12,488 nucleotides of DNA from WRIS01 sp964345475 (GTDB taxonomy: Bacteria > Actinomycetota > Coriobacteriia > Coriobacteriales > Eggerthellaceae): contig CAYFQW010000022.1 of the NCBI GenBank assembly GCA_964345475.1, positions 1-12,488 on the forward strand, given 5' to 3'. Under the pieces are notes generated by a model, which saw only the letters and a program-made list of their open reading frames with translations, did no database searches and was not told where the DNA came from. The translations under genes were made by a program, and so were the position numbers. Shown here one piece after another: positions 1 through 6,900 of the stretch. Position 1 is the first letter of the stretch. Each line of letters opens with the position of its first letter.

Positions 1-61
1 TCAAGAGAAAGAAATGTGACAACAAGCATGCTACGGCGTGCAGGGAAAGGAAAAGGAAAAT

Positions 62-739
62 ATGATAATAGACGCGTTTGGGAAAAAATGTCCCATGCCA
101 CTGATGCTTGCAAAAAAAGGCATCGACGAAGGGGCCAAGGAACTTGAGGTACGGGTGGATAACGAAACCGCCGTCGAGAACGTTTCGCGCCTCGGGCGAC
201 GCTCGAGCTTTCTGGTGGAGACGCAGGATATTGAAGGCGGCTTTGCAGTCTTTTTGAAAGAGGACAAGAAGGCACAACAAGCAGGTGCCGCGGGTCAGGC
301 ACAGGCTTCTGAAAGCTCGGAGGCAGCTTCTCGTGCTACAGCAAATGTAGCTGAGGCTCTAATTTCTGAGGCGGGAACTCACGATAAAGGGCTTGCCGTC
401 TTTGTTGGCTCCAACTCACTTGGTAGCGGCTCTGAGGAGCTTGGTAAAAACCTCCTTCGCATGGCCTTCTTCACTCTTGCCGAACAGGAAAGCTGTCCTG
501 ACTACGTACTCTTTATGAATGGCGGGGTAAGCCTTGTTGCGGGAGATGATGACAATCTGGCCGACGAACAAATCGTTGAGTCGCTTGAGAAGCTTCAAGA
601 AAAGGGCTGTGAGGTTTTAGTTTGTGGCACCTGCCTTGATTACTTCGGCGTGAAATCGAACCTTGCAACAGGAACTGTCAGCAATATGTACGACATCCTT
701 AGCAGTATGCAGGAAGTCGCTAAAGTCATATATCTGTAG
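62..739 (+). CDS. yedF: YedF: TusA-DsrE selenium metabolism protein
   Basis: A 225-residue protein with two domains. Residues 1-70 are a TusA/SirA-like sulfurtransferase fold carrying the CPxP signature (CPMP, Cys10), where persulfide or selenosulfide would form. An Ala/Gln/Ser-rich linker (about 75-105) leads to a DsrE-like domain ending in CGTCLDYFG with Cys188 and Cys191, followed by VSNMYDI; this C-terminal block is typical of proteins named 'selenium metabolism protein YedF'. The family is thought to carry selenium or sulfur as a persulfide-type adduct toward selenophosphate synthesis, but its exact reaction is not settled. The next gene, on the opposite strand, is selD, which supports a selenium role. 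I chose ATG 62 because AAGGAAAAGG lies 5 bases upstream; the longer GTG 38 start would add a Lys/Glu-rich stub encoded by the ribosome binding site itself. The protein is soluble, with no signal peptide. Confidence 0.9.
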   Translation: MIIDAFGKKCPMPLMLAKKGIDEGAKELEVRVDNETAVENVSRLGRRSSFLVETQDIEGGFAVFLKEDKKAQQAGAAGQAQASESSEAASRATANVAEALISEAGTHDKGLAVFVGSNSLGSGSEELGKNLLRMAFFTLAEQESCPDYVLFMNGGVSLVAGDDDNLADEQIVESLEKLQEKGCEVLVCGTCLDYFGVKSNLATGTVSNMYDILSSMQEVAKVIYL

Positions 740-767
740 TTAAAGGACCCCATAACCCTATAGAAGA

Positions 768-797
768 AAAGCTTCGTACTTCCAGAGCTTTATTTTT
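768..797. terminator. Possible bidirectional terminator between yedF and selD
   Basis: In the 58-base gap between the convergent stops, AAAGCT (768-773) pairs with AGCTTT (786-791) around a 12-base loop, followed on the plus strand by ATTTTTC. On the minus strand the same stem is followed by a T-rich stretch (TTTTCTTCT). The stem is only 6 bp and A/T-rich at its base, so the call is tentative, but the position is where a shared terminator is expected. Confidence 0.45.
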
Positions 798-1913
798 CTA
801 CAAGGTGAAAGTCGGTGGATGGGAGCCGAAGCTGATACGTCCTGACGCTCCCTCTTCAACGATTCCGATAGGGCGAAGCTCTTTTCCTGCGCGTGAGAGG
901 CATTGCTCTTCGAAGAAAGGCGCCTGGTCAGGTGGTAGGGCGATAAGCAAGCCACCGCTCGTCTGAGGATCACATAAGATACCCATCATGGTGTCGAAGC
1001 TGTCGGCGTCTGTGTCGCCTCTTTCTATGAAGGGCTCGACATAATCTTCAATAGTGAAAGAGCGCGCAGGACGGCAATATTGGCGTGAGTACTCATCCAC
1101 GCCAGGAAAGCGGGGGACCTCATCCCAGTTTAAAACGGCTTGCGTACCGCTTGCTTCCATCATTTCATGGAGATGGCCTGCCAAGCCGAAGCCGGTGATA
1201 TCGGTAGCAGCATGGGCGCCTGCGTCCTGCATGATGTCCGCCATCTTGGCGTTCAGTTCCATCATCGATTCGATGGCAGGACGAAAGCCCTCTTCGTCTT
1301 CAAGGCCTGCACGGTAGGCAGATCCCATAATGCCGGTTCCCAAAGGTTTGCTCAGATACAGAAGGTCTCCTGCCTGAGCGCCGCTATTGCGTAGGATGCG
1401 GTCGGGGTGGCTTGTCCCGAATACCGAAAGCCCGTACTTGGGCTCATCGTCATCAACGGTATGCCCTCCCACGATGAAGGCTCCTGCCTCCCGTACGGCC
1501 GAAGCGCCTCCTTTGAGAATTTCTGCAGCAATCTCGGTACCCAACGAACAGCTGAGAGTCAGTATATTCAAGGCAACTAAGGGCCGGGCACCCATGGCAT
1601 AGATATCGCTCAAGGCATTTGCTGCTGCGATGCGGCCGAATTCGAAGGGATTGTCCACTACGGGTGTCAGGAAATCGAGCGTGAGCACGGCTACACGCTC
1701 GTCATCGAGCTTGAAAAGGGCGGCGTCATCGCTCGTCTCAAATCCGAGCAGCACCTCATCGGTCAAGTCGGCCTCGTCACTGAAGCCCTCTTCGCCCAAA
1801 CTATTCAGAATGGTTTTGAGGTCTCCCGGACCCCACTTTGCTGCTCAACCACCTTTGTCTGTCAGTTCGGTAAGACGAACAGCACGGTTTTCTCTATCCT
1901 TACTTTCAGTCAT
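798..1913 (-). CDS. selD: Selenide, water dikinase, Sec-containing
   Basis: Selenophosphate synthetase makes selenophosphate, AMP and phosphate from selenide and ATP; it is the cytosolic selenium donor for selenocysteine and selenouridine. Reading from ATG 1913 gives 371 residues with one in-frame UGA at codon 23. The context is GGUAAKWGPGDL, where other SelDs have catalytic Cys or Sec; Lys26 follows three residues later, as the catalytic Cys17/Lys20 pair does in E. coli. Further family marks are DDAALF (Asp63), TLDFLTPVVDNPFEFGRIAA (Asp80), GGHTVDDDEPKYG and ATDITGFGLAGHLHEM. Without UGA readthrough only a fragment from TTG 1799 is seen, which lacks the active site. A hairpin meeting bacterial SECIS rules follows the UGA. 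The start has only a weak Shine-Dalgarno (GAAG); GTG 1934, seven codons upstream, is the alternative. Translation requires SelA, SelB and tRNA-Sec encoded elsewhere. The gene is convergent with yedF. Confidence 0.93.
1817..1835 (-). promoter_or_regulatory. bSECIS hairpin of selD
   Basis: On the minus strand, 9 bases after the UGA, TGGGGTC pairs with GACCTCA (7 bp, one G-U) around the loop CGGGA. The apical loop starts after 16 nucleotides and has G as its second base. This agrees with the general bacterial SECIS rule as I recall it (loop about 16-37 nt past the UGA, G in the first two loop positions). It would bind SelB carrying Sec-tRNA. The hairpin lies inside the coding sequence, so its bases also encode WGPGDL. 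Confidence 0.75.
1845..1847 (-). other. selD: In-frame UGA selenocysteine codon of selD
   Basis: TGA is codon 23 of the frame starting at ATG 1913. Both flanks match SelD: LTELTDKGG before it and AAKWGPGDLKTIL after it. The frame continues without any other stop to 798. The codon sits exactly where the catalytic Cys/Sec of the family lies, so it is read as selenocysteine rather than being a nonsense mutation. Confidence 0.92.
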
Positions 1914-1977
1914 CGACGCTTCAACTTTCTGCACAGGGTTGTTTCATTCACTCGTCTTACGCGATAAGAATGCTCTT

Positions 1978-1986
1978 AGTGTAGCA
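1978..1986 (-). promoter_or_regulatory. Possible extended -10 promoter of selD
   Basis: On the minus strand the sequence TGCTACACT fits an extended -10 element (TGN followed by TACACT), about 65 bases before the ATG at 1913. No good -35 box lies 17 bases upstream, which extended -10 promoters can tolerate. On the opposite strand GATAAT (2034-2039) could be a -10 for the sensor operon, also without a convincing -35. Confidence 0.3.
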
Positions 1987-2070
1987 GAATACCGCCCCTT
2001 CGTTTTACGCCGTTTCGAGCTTGCCTTCATTTAGATAATAGGCCATTATTGAAATACGAAGGGAAGGCGG

Positions 2071-2077
2071 AGGGAGG
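2071..2077 (+). promoter_or_regulatory. Strong Shine-Dalgarno without a standard start codon
   Basis: AGGGAGG lies at an ideal distance (5 bases) from an ATC codon at 2083, in the open frame that runs into the first sensor protein. No ATG, GTG or TTG occurs in that frame between the stop at 2050-2052 and ATG 2188. ATG 2188 itself has no recognisable ribosome binding site. The site therefore suggests that translation begins at or near 2083. Confidence 0.45.
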
Positions 2078-2187
2078 CAGCTATCTCAAAGAAAAAGAGG
2101 CATGGCTCCTCGACTGAATCACTGCGAAAGCGTAGCTTTGCCTATGCTCTTATAGGTGCTGCCCTTCTCATTGTAATCCTCGTCGTT

Positions 2188-3858
2188 ATGCAGCATTTCT
2201 CTGGTCTGGGGACGCCCGACTACTCTCAGCATCGTGCGGGTAGTATAAACTCTACGGTCAAAATGATCCTGGCAGGATCTTTGATTGCAGTCTGGGGTTT
2301 TTCAGTTTACCTGCGCTGCTCAGACGCAGTCATCAAAAGATACCTTGTAGCCATCGCCACGCTGCTTTCCCTCTGGCTCCTGAATGTGATCGTGAAGTAT
2401 TCCATACATAACGATTTTTTAACGAGTATGGGCTGGTACTTTTATTATGTTCCCATTCTTTTTACTCCCACCCTCTGTCTGTTCAGCGCTTTGCGTGCAG
2501 CTACGCTCGACCAGATGTCAGGTGTCCGCGGCTTGAAGGCGGTGGTGGTAGTCTTCGACGTCCTGTTGCTCCTTTTCGTCTTAAGCAACAATATCCACCA
2601 AGGGGTGTTTGTTTTCAGCTTCGATGACCCACACTGGCAGCAGAATTACACCTACGCACCAGGGTACTGGCTTGTATTCGCCTGGTGTTTGCTGCAGTTT
2701 TTCACCACCTTTGCAACCCTGTTTGTTGCTGCACACAAGCAACTTCGCAGTGCATTCCTTCCTTTGCTCGCTATCGCCATACTTGGTATCACCTACGGAG
2801 TTTTTTATGCCTTGCGCGTAGGAGGCGTCGTTTCCAGCAACTTCGCACTTACTTTTAGTCTTATTGTGGCGGTAGCGCTTGAGGCCTGCCTCGATCTTGG
2901 CCTGCTCCCCTCGTATGGTAGGTACGGGGAGGCTTTTAAGAAACTTCCCTTTGATATGAAGATCCTCAGTCACGATTACCAGGTCGTTTTCTCCACCGAT
3001 TATTCTGGGTCTCTTACGCCCGAGGTGCGGGCTATGGCAAAAGAGGCTTTCAGCCATGGGGAGGAATCCGCTTCCTTCAGAGAGGAAGGTAAGGAGGACA
3101 CCCTCTTCAGGATGTTATCTATTGCAGGTGGGGCCGTTTTATACACTAATGAAGTTTCGGGCATTATTGAGCGGCGCAAGCAGCTTGAACTGAAAAGAGA
3201 TGCCCTGCGCCGCAGAAACCTTATGCTCGAAGGGGGTCGGGAGGTGCAGGGACGCCTCTACAGGCAGAAGGTCGAGGGAGAACTTTTCGATGAGCTCGAC
3301 TCTTCTTTAAAGGCGGCTACCGTCCGCATCAGAGATCTCTTGGAAACGCTTCCTTCTGCAGAGGACGAGGAAGGCGCGGCGCAACGCAAGGCCCAACTTG
3401 TCATGGTGAAGCTGCTCGTCGCCTACTGCAAGCGCAAGGGGAGCCTGGTGCTTGATAGAAAAAGTGATCCTGAGTTCGACCGTGAGAGGCTCCAGCTTAT
3501 TGTGAACGAAACTTCGGCTGACTTGCGTGCCGCAGGTGTCGATTGCGCGGCAATTGTCGAAGTCGAAAAGACTCTTCCCTCGACGACTGCAAGCATACTG
3601 TACGATTGCCTCTACGATTTCGCGCTCGAAAGCCTTTTTTACGAGAGCCCAACGCTGATGTTTTATATCCATGAAAAGGACTCATCGCAGGTGGAGATGA
3701 ACGCCGTCATGGAAAAGACGGTGCAAAGCCAGGGCGGTTGTAGTCAGCGTATGGCAGACTTACGCAAAACACTCGAGCAAAGAAATGTGGCCTTTCGCTT
3801 AGAGGATGAGGATTGCCGGACGAGTCTCGTCGTTATAGCATCGCGAGAGGAATTGTAA
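2188..3858 (+). CDS. 7TM sensor with degenerate kinase half
   Basis: From ATG 2188 the protein has 556 residues. Residues about 26-250 hold seven hydrophobic segments resembling the 7TM sensor region found in front of some histidine kinases. A short PAS-like stretch, a Lys/Arg/Glu-rich helical region (about 330-385) and a C-terminal part follow. The segment AYCKRKGSLVL (about 412-422) resembles a conserved piece of this kinase group. However, the helical region has no phosphoacceptor His, and the ATPase N-box Asn is missing: YDFALESLFYES stands where E-x-x-T-N-x-x-K-H is expected, and no glycine-rich lid is seen. It probably works as a pseudokinase or sensory partner. The open frame continues upstream to 2053 and encodes a basic stretch plus another hydrophobic segment (FAYALIGAALLIVILVV), so the true N-terminus is probably near 2083 and the protein has eight membrane segments. 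Its stop overlaps the next start (TAATG), indicating translational coupling. Confidence 0.8.
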   Translation: MQHFSGLGTPDYSQHRAGSINSTVKMILAGSLIAVWGFSVYLRCSDAVIKRYLVAIATLLSLWLLNVIVKYSIHNDFLTSMGWYFYYVPILFTPTLCLFSALRAATLDQMSGVRGLKAVVVVFDVLLLLFVLSNNIHQGVFVFSFDDPHWQQNYTYAPGYWLVFAWCLLQFFTTFATLFVAAHKQLRSAFLPLLAIAILGITYGVFYALRVGGVVSSNFALTFSLIVAVALEACLDLGLLPSYGRYGEAFKKLPFDMKILSHDYQVVFSTDYSGSLTPEVRAMAKEAFSHGEESASFREEGKEDTLFRMLSIAGGAVLYTNEVSGIIERRKQLELKRDALRRRNLMLEGGREVQGRLYRQKVEGELFDELDSSLKAATVRIRDLLETLPSAEDEEGAAQRKAQLVMVKLLVAYCKRKGSLVLDRKSDPEFDRERLQLIVNETSADLRAAGVDCAAIVEVEKTLPSTTASILYDCLYDFALESLFYESPTLMFYIHEKDSSQVEMNAVMEKTVQSQGGCSQRMADLRKTLEQRNVAFRLEDEDCRTSLVVIASREEL

Positions 3859-5327
3859 TGGCATCTGTATCTGTTATCAATATAGGTGCGCTCGTACCCC
3901 TCTTGATACTTTTTTATCTTTTAGCTGTTATGCAGGCCCTTCATATTTCTTTTACAATCTTGCAAAAAGGAACACAGCCAATATGGGTGGTCGTTAGCTA
4001 TGAAGCCTTGCTGTTCATCCATATTGTTCTTTCAGCCATTGTAGCCCAGGCGGCACTGGGAGGCTTCGGAATGCCTTTTTTGGATCTGAGGTTTGCGTCC
4101 GTTCCTGTCGCAGCGCTTCTCTGGATACACGCAGGAATAGCCATCTTCGGGATATTCATCTGCATTCGACTTCGGCGTTTGACCATGGTGTCCCATGTGC
4201 TCGTGCTCATCCTATCAACTCCACCCTTTCTGCATCTCTTAGGGGATTTGTGGTGGTTGGTGCTTATTCTCGACGCCTTCGTTTTTCTCGTTAGGGGCAT
4301 TGCAACCCTTATATACGACATTCGCCGTCAAACAATTCTGGTATCACGCCTTTCCATAGTCGAGGCGCTTAACGCACTACCCGAGGGCCTACTCTATGCC
4401 CATGAAGGTGGACGCGTACTTCTTATGAATGACGCGATGCGATCTGCCCTCTTACAGCTCGGTCTTCCGACCGATCTTGCCGACGCGCGCTCTCTCTGGA
4501 ACTCTCTCCAACATAAGGCGAGTTTGGGCTATGCGCCGGATGCCATTTTGCCCGAAGGGATAAGACTTCGCATATCCCATACAGAAATACGCCTGTTCAC
4601 TATGAAGAGCTCCGTGTTTCATAGGCGTCGTTTCTGGCAAATGTTCGCGCTCGACGTTACCGAGGAAGAGCATCTTAACTTCGATATCGAACGAACAAAC
4701 TATTTTCTCGAGAAGGCCGGAGAAGAGCTGCAGGAATCTTTGGAAGACTTGCAGGAAACTGCTGAAAACGAGGTGTTGCTGCGCATGAGATCGCGTGTGC
4801 ATGACATCATCGGCCAAAGGCTCTCCATCTTCCATCGCTATCTTGAAGATGGAGGGGTTTCAGACGAATCCCTCGAAGAAGTGAGGATGCTTCTCAATAC
4901 GATTCTTGACGATTTAGTCGTGTACGAATCTTCAGATCCTGAAACCGAGCTAGCTGCCATCGTAGAAGCTTTCTTGCTCGTAGGAGTCGATTTTTCTTTT
5001 CAGGGCGAGCTTCCCCGCGACGCCACAGCAGCTTCCGTGTTCGTTGATGTTATCCGTGAGGCCACGACTAATGCGGTCAAACACGGACAAGCGTCCCTCG
5101 TTTCAGTGTGCATCAAAGACTTGGATGATGGTATCATTCTTGAAATAACAAGCGATGGACTCGTGTTCGAAGAGCGTATATCGGAAGGCAAGGGCCTGCC
5201 TGGCATGCGCTATGCGGCGCAACGCATTGGGGCTAGCTTCTCGTATCAAACAGGACCGCCCTTTACCATTCAGGTACAGTTGCCACACGAAAAGGAGGCA
5301 CAGCATGATACGTATCATGATCGTTGA
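3858..5327 (+). CDS. Membrane sensor histidine kinase
   Basis: A 489-residue kinase. Residues 7-150 contain about five membrane segments. A degenerate PAS-like region follows (about 162-265, EALNALPEGLLYAHEGGRVL), then a coiled coil (about 280-312). The phosphoacceptor is His315 in VHDIIGQRLSIFHRY, a HisKA_3/NarX-like H-box. The ATPase domain has a clear N-box (REATTNAVKHG, Asn405, His409), a divergent G1 (ITSDGLV) and G2 GKGLPGM (444-450). It should autophosphorylate and pass phosphate to the response regulator encoded next. ATG 3858 was chosen because GAGAGG lies 7 bases upstream and the codon overlaps the previous stop by one base; an earlier in-frame start at 3813 would lie well inside the upstream gene. 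Its 3' end overlaps the regulator start by 23 bases. The ligand is unknown. Confidence 0.88.
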   Translation: MASVSVINIGALVPLLILFYLLAVMQALHISFTILQKGTQPIWVVVSYEALLFIHIVLSAIVAQAALGGFGMPFLDLRFASVPVAALLWIHAGIAIFGIFICIRLRRLTMVSHVLVLILSTPPFLHLLGDLWWLVLILDAFVFLVRGIATLIYDIRRQTILVSRLSIVEALNALPEGLLYAHEGGRVLLMNDAMRSALLQLGLPTDLADARSLWNSLQHKASLGYAPDAILPEGIRLRISHTEIRLFTMKSSVFHRRRFWQMFALDVTEEEHLNFDIERTNYFLEKAGEELQESLEDLQETAENEVLLRMRSRVHDIIGQRLSIFHRYLEDGGVSDESLEEVRMLLNTILDDLVVYESSDPETELAAIVEAFLLVGVDFSFQGELPRDATAASVFVDVIREATTNAVKHGQASLVSVCIKDLDDGIILEITSDGLVFEERISEGKGLPGMRYAAQRIGASFSYQTGPPFTIQVQLPHEKEAQHDTYHDR

Positions 5328-5931
5328 AGATCAAACGATGCTCCGCGAATCTCTTGCAACAGCGATTGATCTCCAAAAGGATATGCGCGTCATAGAGAAG
5401 ATAGCCGATGCTGCAGAGGCGCTTGAATCTATTGAAAAGAACAAAGCCGACCTTGTCCTCATGGACGTATGTACAGAAAATGACTCGAGCGGTATTGTGG
5501 CTGCTCGAAGAATTAAAGAGGCTTACGCTGATGTGAAGGTGGTCATTATGACGGGGATGCCCGAGCTCACCTTCGTGGAGCAGGCAAGAAAGGCGAAAGT
5601 AGATAGTTTCGTATATAAGAACGTGAGCACAGACGAGCTGATGGGTGTTATCCGCTCAACGATGGATGGCTACTCCACCTTTCCCCAGGAAATGCCCAGC
5701 ATTTTTTCAGATGCTGCCGCCCTAAGCGATATCGAGATGGATATATTGCGTCTGGTGTGCAAAACAAAGACGAGGAAAGAAATTGCCGCCGAGCTCTTTC
5801 TCAGTGAAGGCACTGTCAAGAGGCATATATCAGAAATCCTTGCAAAAACGGGCTATGACAATATCTTACGCCTTGCCGTTCATGCTGTTGCCAACGGTAA
5901 TATTGTCCCAAAAATGGACGATGAGAACTAG
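5305..5931 (+). CDS. NarL/LuxR-family response regulator
   Basis: A 208-residue two-domain regulator. The receiver domain spans 1-120: acidic pair Glu8/Asp9, phosphoacceptor Asp54 (LVLMDV), Thr83 (VVIMTGM) and Lys105 (FVYKN) are all present, so it should be phosphorylatable. A LuxR-type helix-turn-helix spans about 138-195 (LSDIEMDILRLVCKTKTRKEIAAELFLSEGTVKRHISEI, recognition helix near SEGTVKRHI). It most likely dimerises on phosphorylation by the kinase encoded just upstream and controls transcription. ATG 5305 has a consensus AAAGGAGG 6 bases upstream, inside the kinase gene, showing translational coupling; the longer frame from 5155 is a shadow. Targets are unknown; the envelope cassette starting at 6161 is an obvious candidate by position only. 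Confidence 0.93.
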   Translation: MIRIMIVEDQTMLRESLATAIDLQKDMRVIEKIADAAEALESIEKNKADLVLMDVCTENDSSGIVAARRIKEAYADVKVVIMTGMPELTFVEQARKAKVDSFVYKNVSTDELMGVIRSTMDGYSTFPQEMPSIFSDAAALSDIEMDILRLVCKTKTRKEIAAELFLSEGTVKRHISEILAKTGYDNILRLAVHAVANGNIVPKMDDEN

Positions 5932-6160
5932 CTGTTTGCAACCCTGTACGCCGTTGCAGTATGCTCCATAAACCTGCCCTCTCCTCAAGCTGAGTAATAT
6001 TCTCTCACCGGTCAAGAAAAGTGAGCCGTCTGGTTGTATTCTCCCCCCTTTTTCAGGCCGTAGGGTAGTTCCCTTCAGGCCATTTTGATCGCATTCTATT
6101 CTTAAAAAAGAAATGTATGCAGATTTGTGTATAACAGGGAGAGAAGGGGAGGTATAGGCC
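5932..6160 (+). promoter_or_regulatory. Gap between regulator and cassette; possible promoter
   Basis: No gene is seen here. TGCAAC (5937-5942) can pair with GTTGCA (5953-5958) just after the regulator stop, but no T-run follows, so it is not a clear terminator. TTCAGGCC occurs twice as a direct repeat (6052-6059 and 6074-6081, 22 bases apart, about two helix turns), a possible regulator site. TATAAC (6130-6135) resembles a -10 box, without a matching -35. AGGGGAGG (6145-6152) is the ribosome binding site of the next gene. The gap suggests a separate transcription unit downstream. Confidence 0.3.
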
Positions 6161-6895
6161 ATGGCTTTATTTGGCGGTGTGTTCGACAAAAAATCCTGCA
6201 GTATCTGTAACGGTAAAATTGGGCTTTTAGGGAAACGTAAGTTGGATGACGGAGTTTTGTGCAAGGAGTGCTCATCCCAGCTTTCACCGTATTTTAGTGA
6301 AAGGCGGCACAGCACCGTCGATCAAATCCGCGAGCAGCTTGACTATCGCGAGGCTAATAAGGCAGACGTCGAGTCATTTAATGTTACACGCACCCTCGGA
6401 GGAACTACAAAGGTACTCCTTGATGAGGATGCACAGAAGTTTTTGGTTACTTCAGCAAATCGCTGGCGTGAAGCCAACCCCGATGTGATGAATTTTTCAC
6501 AAGTAACTGGCTGTGACACTGAAATACGGGAACTAAGGACCGAAATTAGAAGAAAATCTTCGGACGGGTCTATGGTGAGCTATAACCCCCCGCGCTACGA
6601 CATTGATTATGACGTGTACCTAACCATTCATGTCAATGCTCCTTATTTTGACGAGATAACATTTAAGGTGAACGATTACCGTATCGAGCGCCAAGGCTCG
6701 GTAGAGTTTAACGAGGCTGAGCGGCAGGCAGCTGAAATTCGCAAAGCACTGACTGATGTTCGTCAAGATGTCCGTGATACTGCCGCAGCAGCAAAGACTC
6801 CAAAAACGGCACACGTCTGTCCCGCTTGTGGAGCCACGACTATACCCGATGCGAGTGGACGCTGCGAGTACTGCGGCGGAGCAATGGGGGTATAG
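6161..6895 (+). CDS. DUF4428 zinc-ribbon protein
   Basis: A 244-residue protein with no membrane segment. The N-terminus carries Cys13, Cys16, Cys34 and Cys37 around a GKIGLLGKRKLDDG core, matching the DUF4428 zinc-binding pattern. A middle region (about 70-180) is predicted mixed alpha/beta and has no catalytic motif I recognise. The C-terminus is a second zinc ribbon (Cys220, Cys223, Cys235, Cys238; CPACG...CEYCGG). The start has a good AGGGGAGG at 9 bases. It is the first gene of a four-gene run, and the next start follows the stop by only 5 bases. DUF4428 proteins have no established function. Zinc ribbons at both ends suggest protein-protein contact with the other zinc-ribbon products of this cassette, which is inference. 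Confidence 0.8.
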   Translation: MALFGGVFDKKSCSICNGKIGLLGKRKLDDGVLCKECSSQLSPYFSERRHSTVDQIREQLDYREANKADVESFNVTRTLGGTTKVLLDEDAQKFLVTSANRWREANPDVMNFSQVTGCDTEIRELRTEIRRKSSDGSMVSYNPPRYDIDYDVYLTIHVNAPYFDEITFKVNDYRIERQGSVEFNEAERQAAEIRKALTDVRQDVRDTAAAAKTPKTAHVCPACGATTIPDASGRCEYCGGAMGV

Positions 6896-6900
6896 CTACC

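Noticed and set aside
1..19. A possible C-terminal tail (QEKEM then TGA) of an upstream gene.
   Set aside because: Only six codons are visible and nothing identifies the gene.
38..61. GTG 38 as the start of YedF.
   Set aside because: The extra residues are encoded by the purine-rich ribosome binding site of ATG 62, and the TusA domain begins right after ATG 62.
798..1799. selD as a 333-residue protein starting at TTG 1799.
   Set aside because: It lacks the catalytic residue and the conserved K-x-G-P-G-D-L segment, which are present upstream in the same frame across a UGA.
1630..2034. A 134-codon plus-strand open frame, Ser-rich.
   Set aside because: It lies antisense to selD and its upstream region and is explained by the reverse complement of that gene.
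2102..2155. ATG 2102 with purine-rich upstream sequence as a small gene.
   Set aside because: It stops after about 17 codons; the other frame encodes the coherent basic-plus-hydrophobic N-terminus.
3813..3857. Earlier start of the histidine kinase inside the upstream gene.
   Set aside because: The added residues are charged sequence from the preceding gene's other frame; ATG 3858 has a proper ribosome binding site and a stop-start overlap.
5155..5304. N-terminal extension of the response regulator.
   Set aside because: The receiver domain begins exactly at ATG 5305 after a consensus AAAGGAGG; the extension is a shadow of the kinase ATPase domain.
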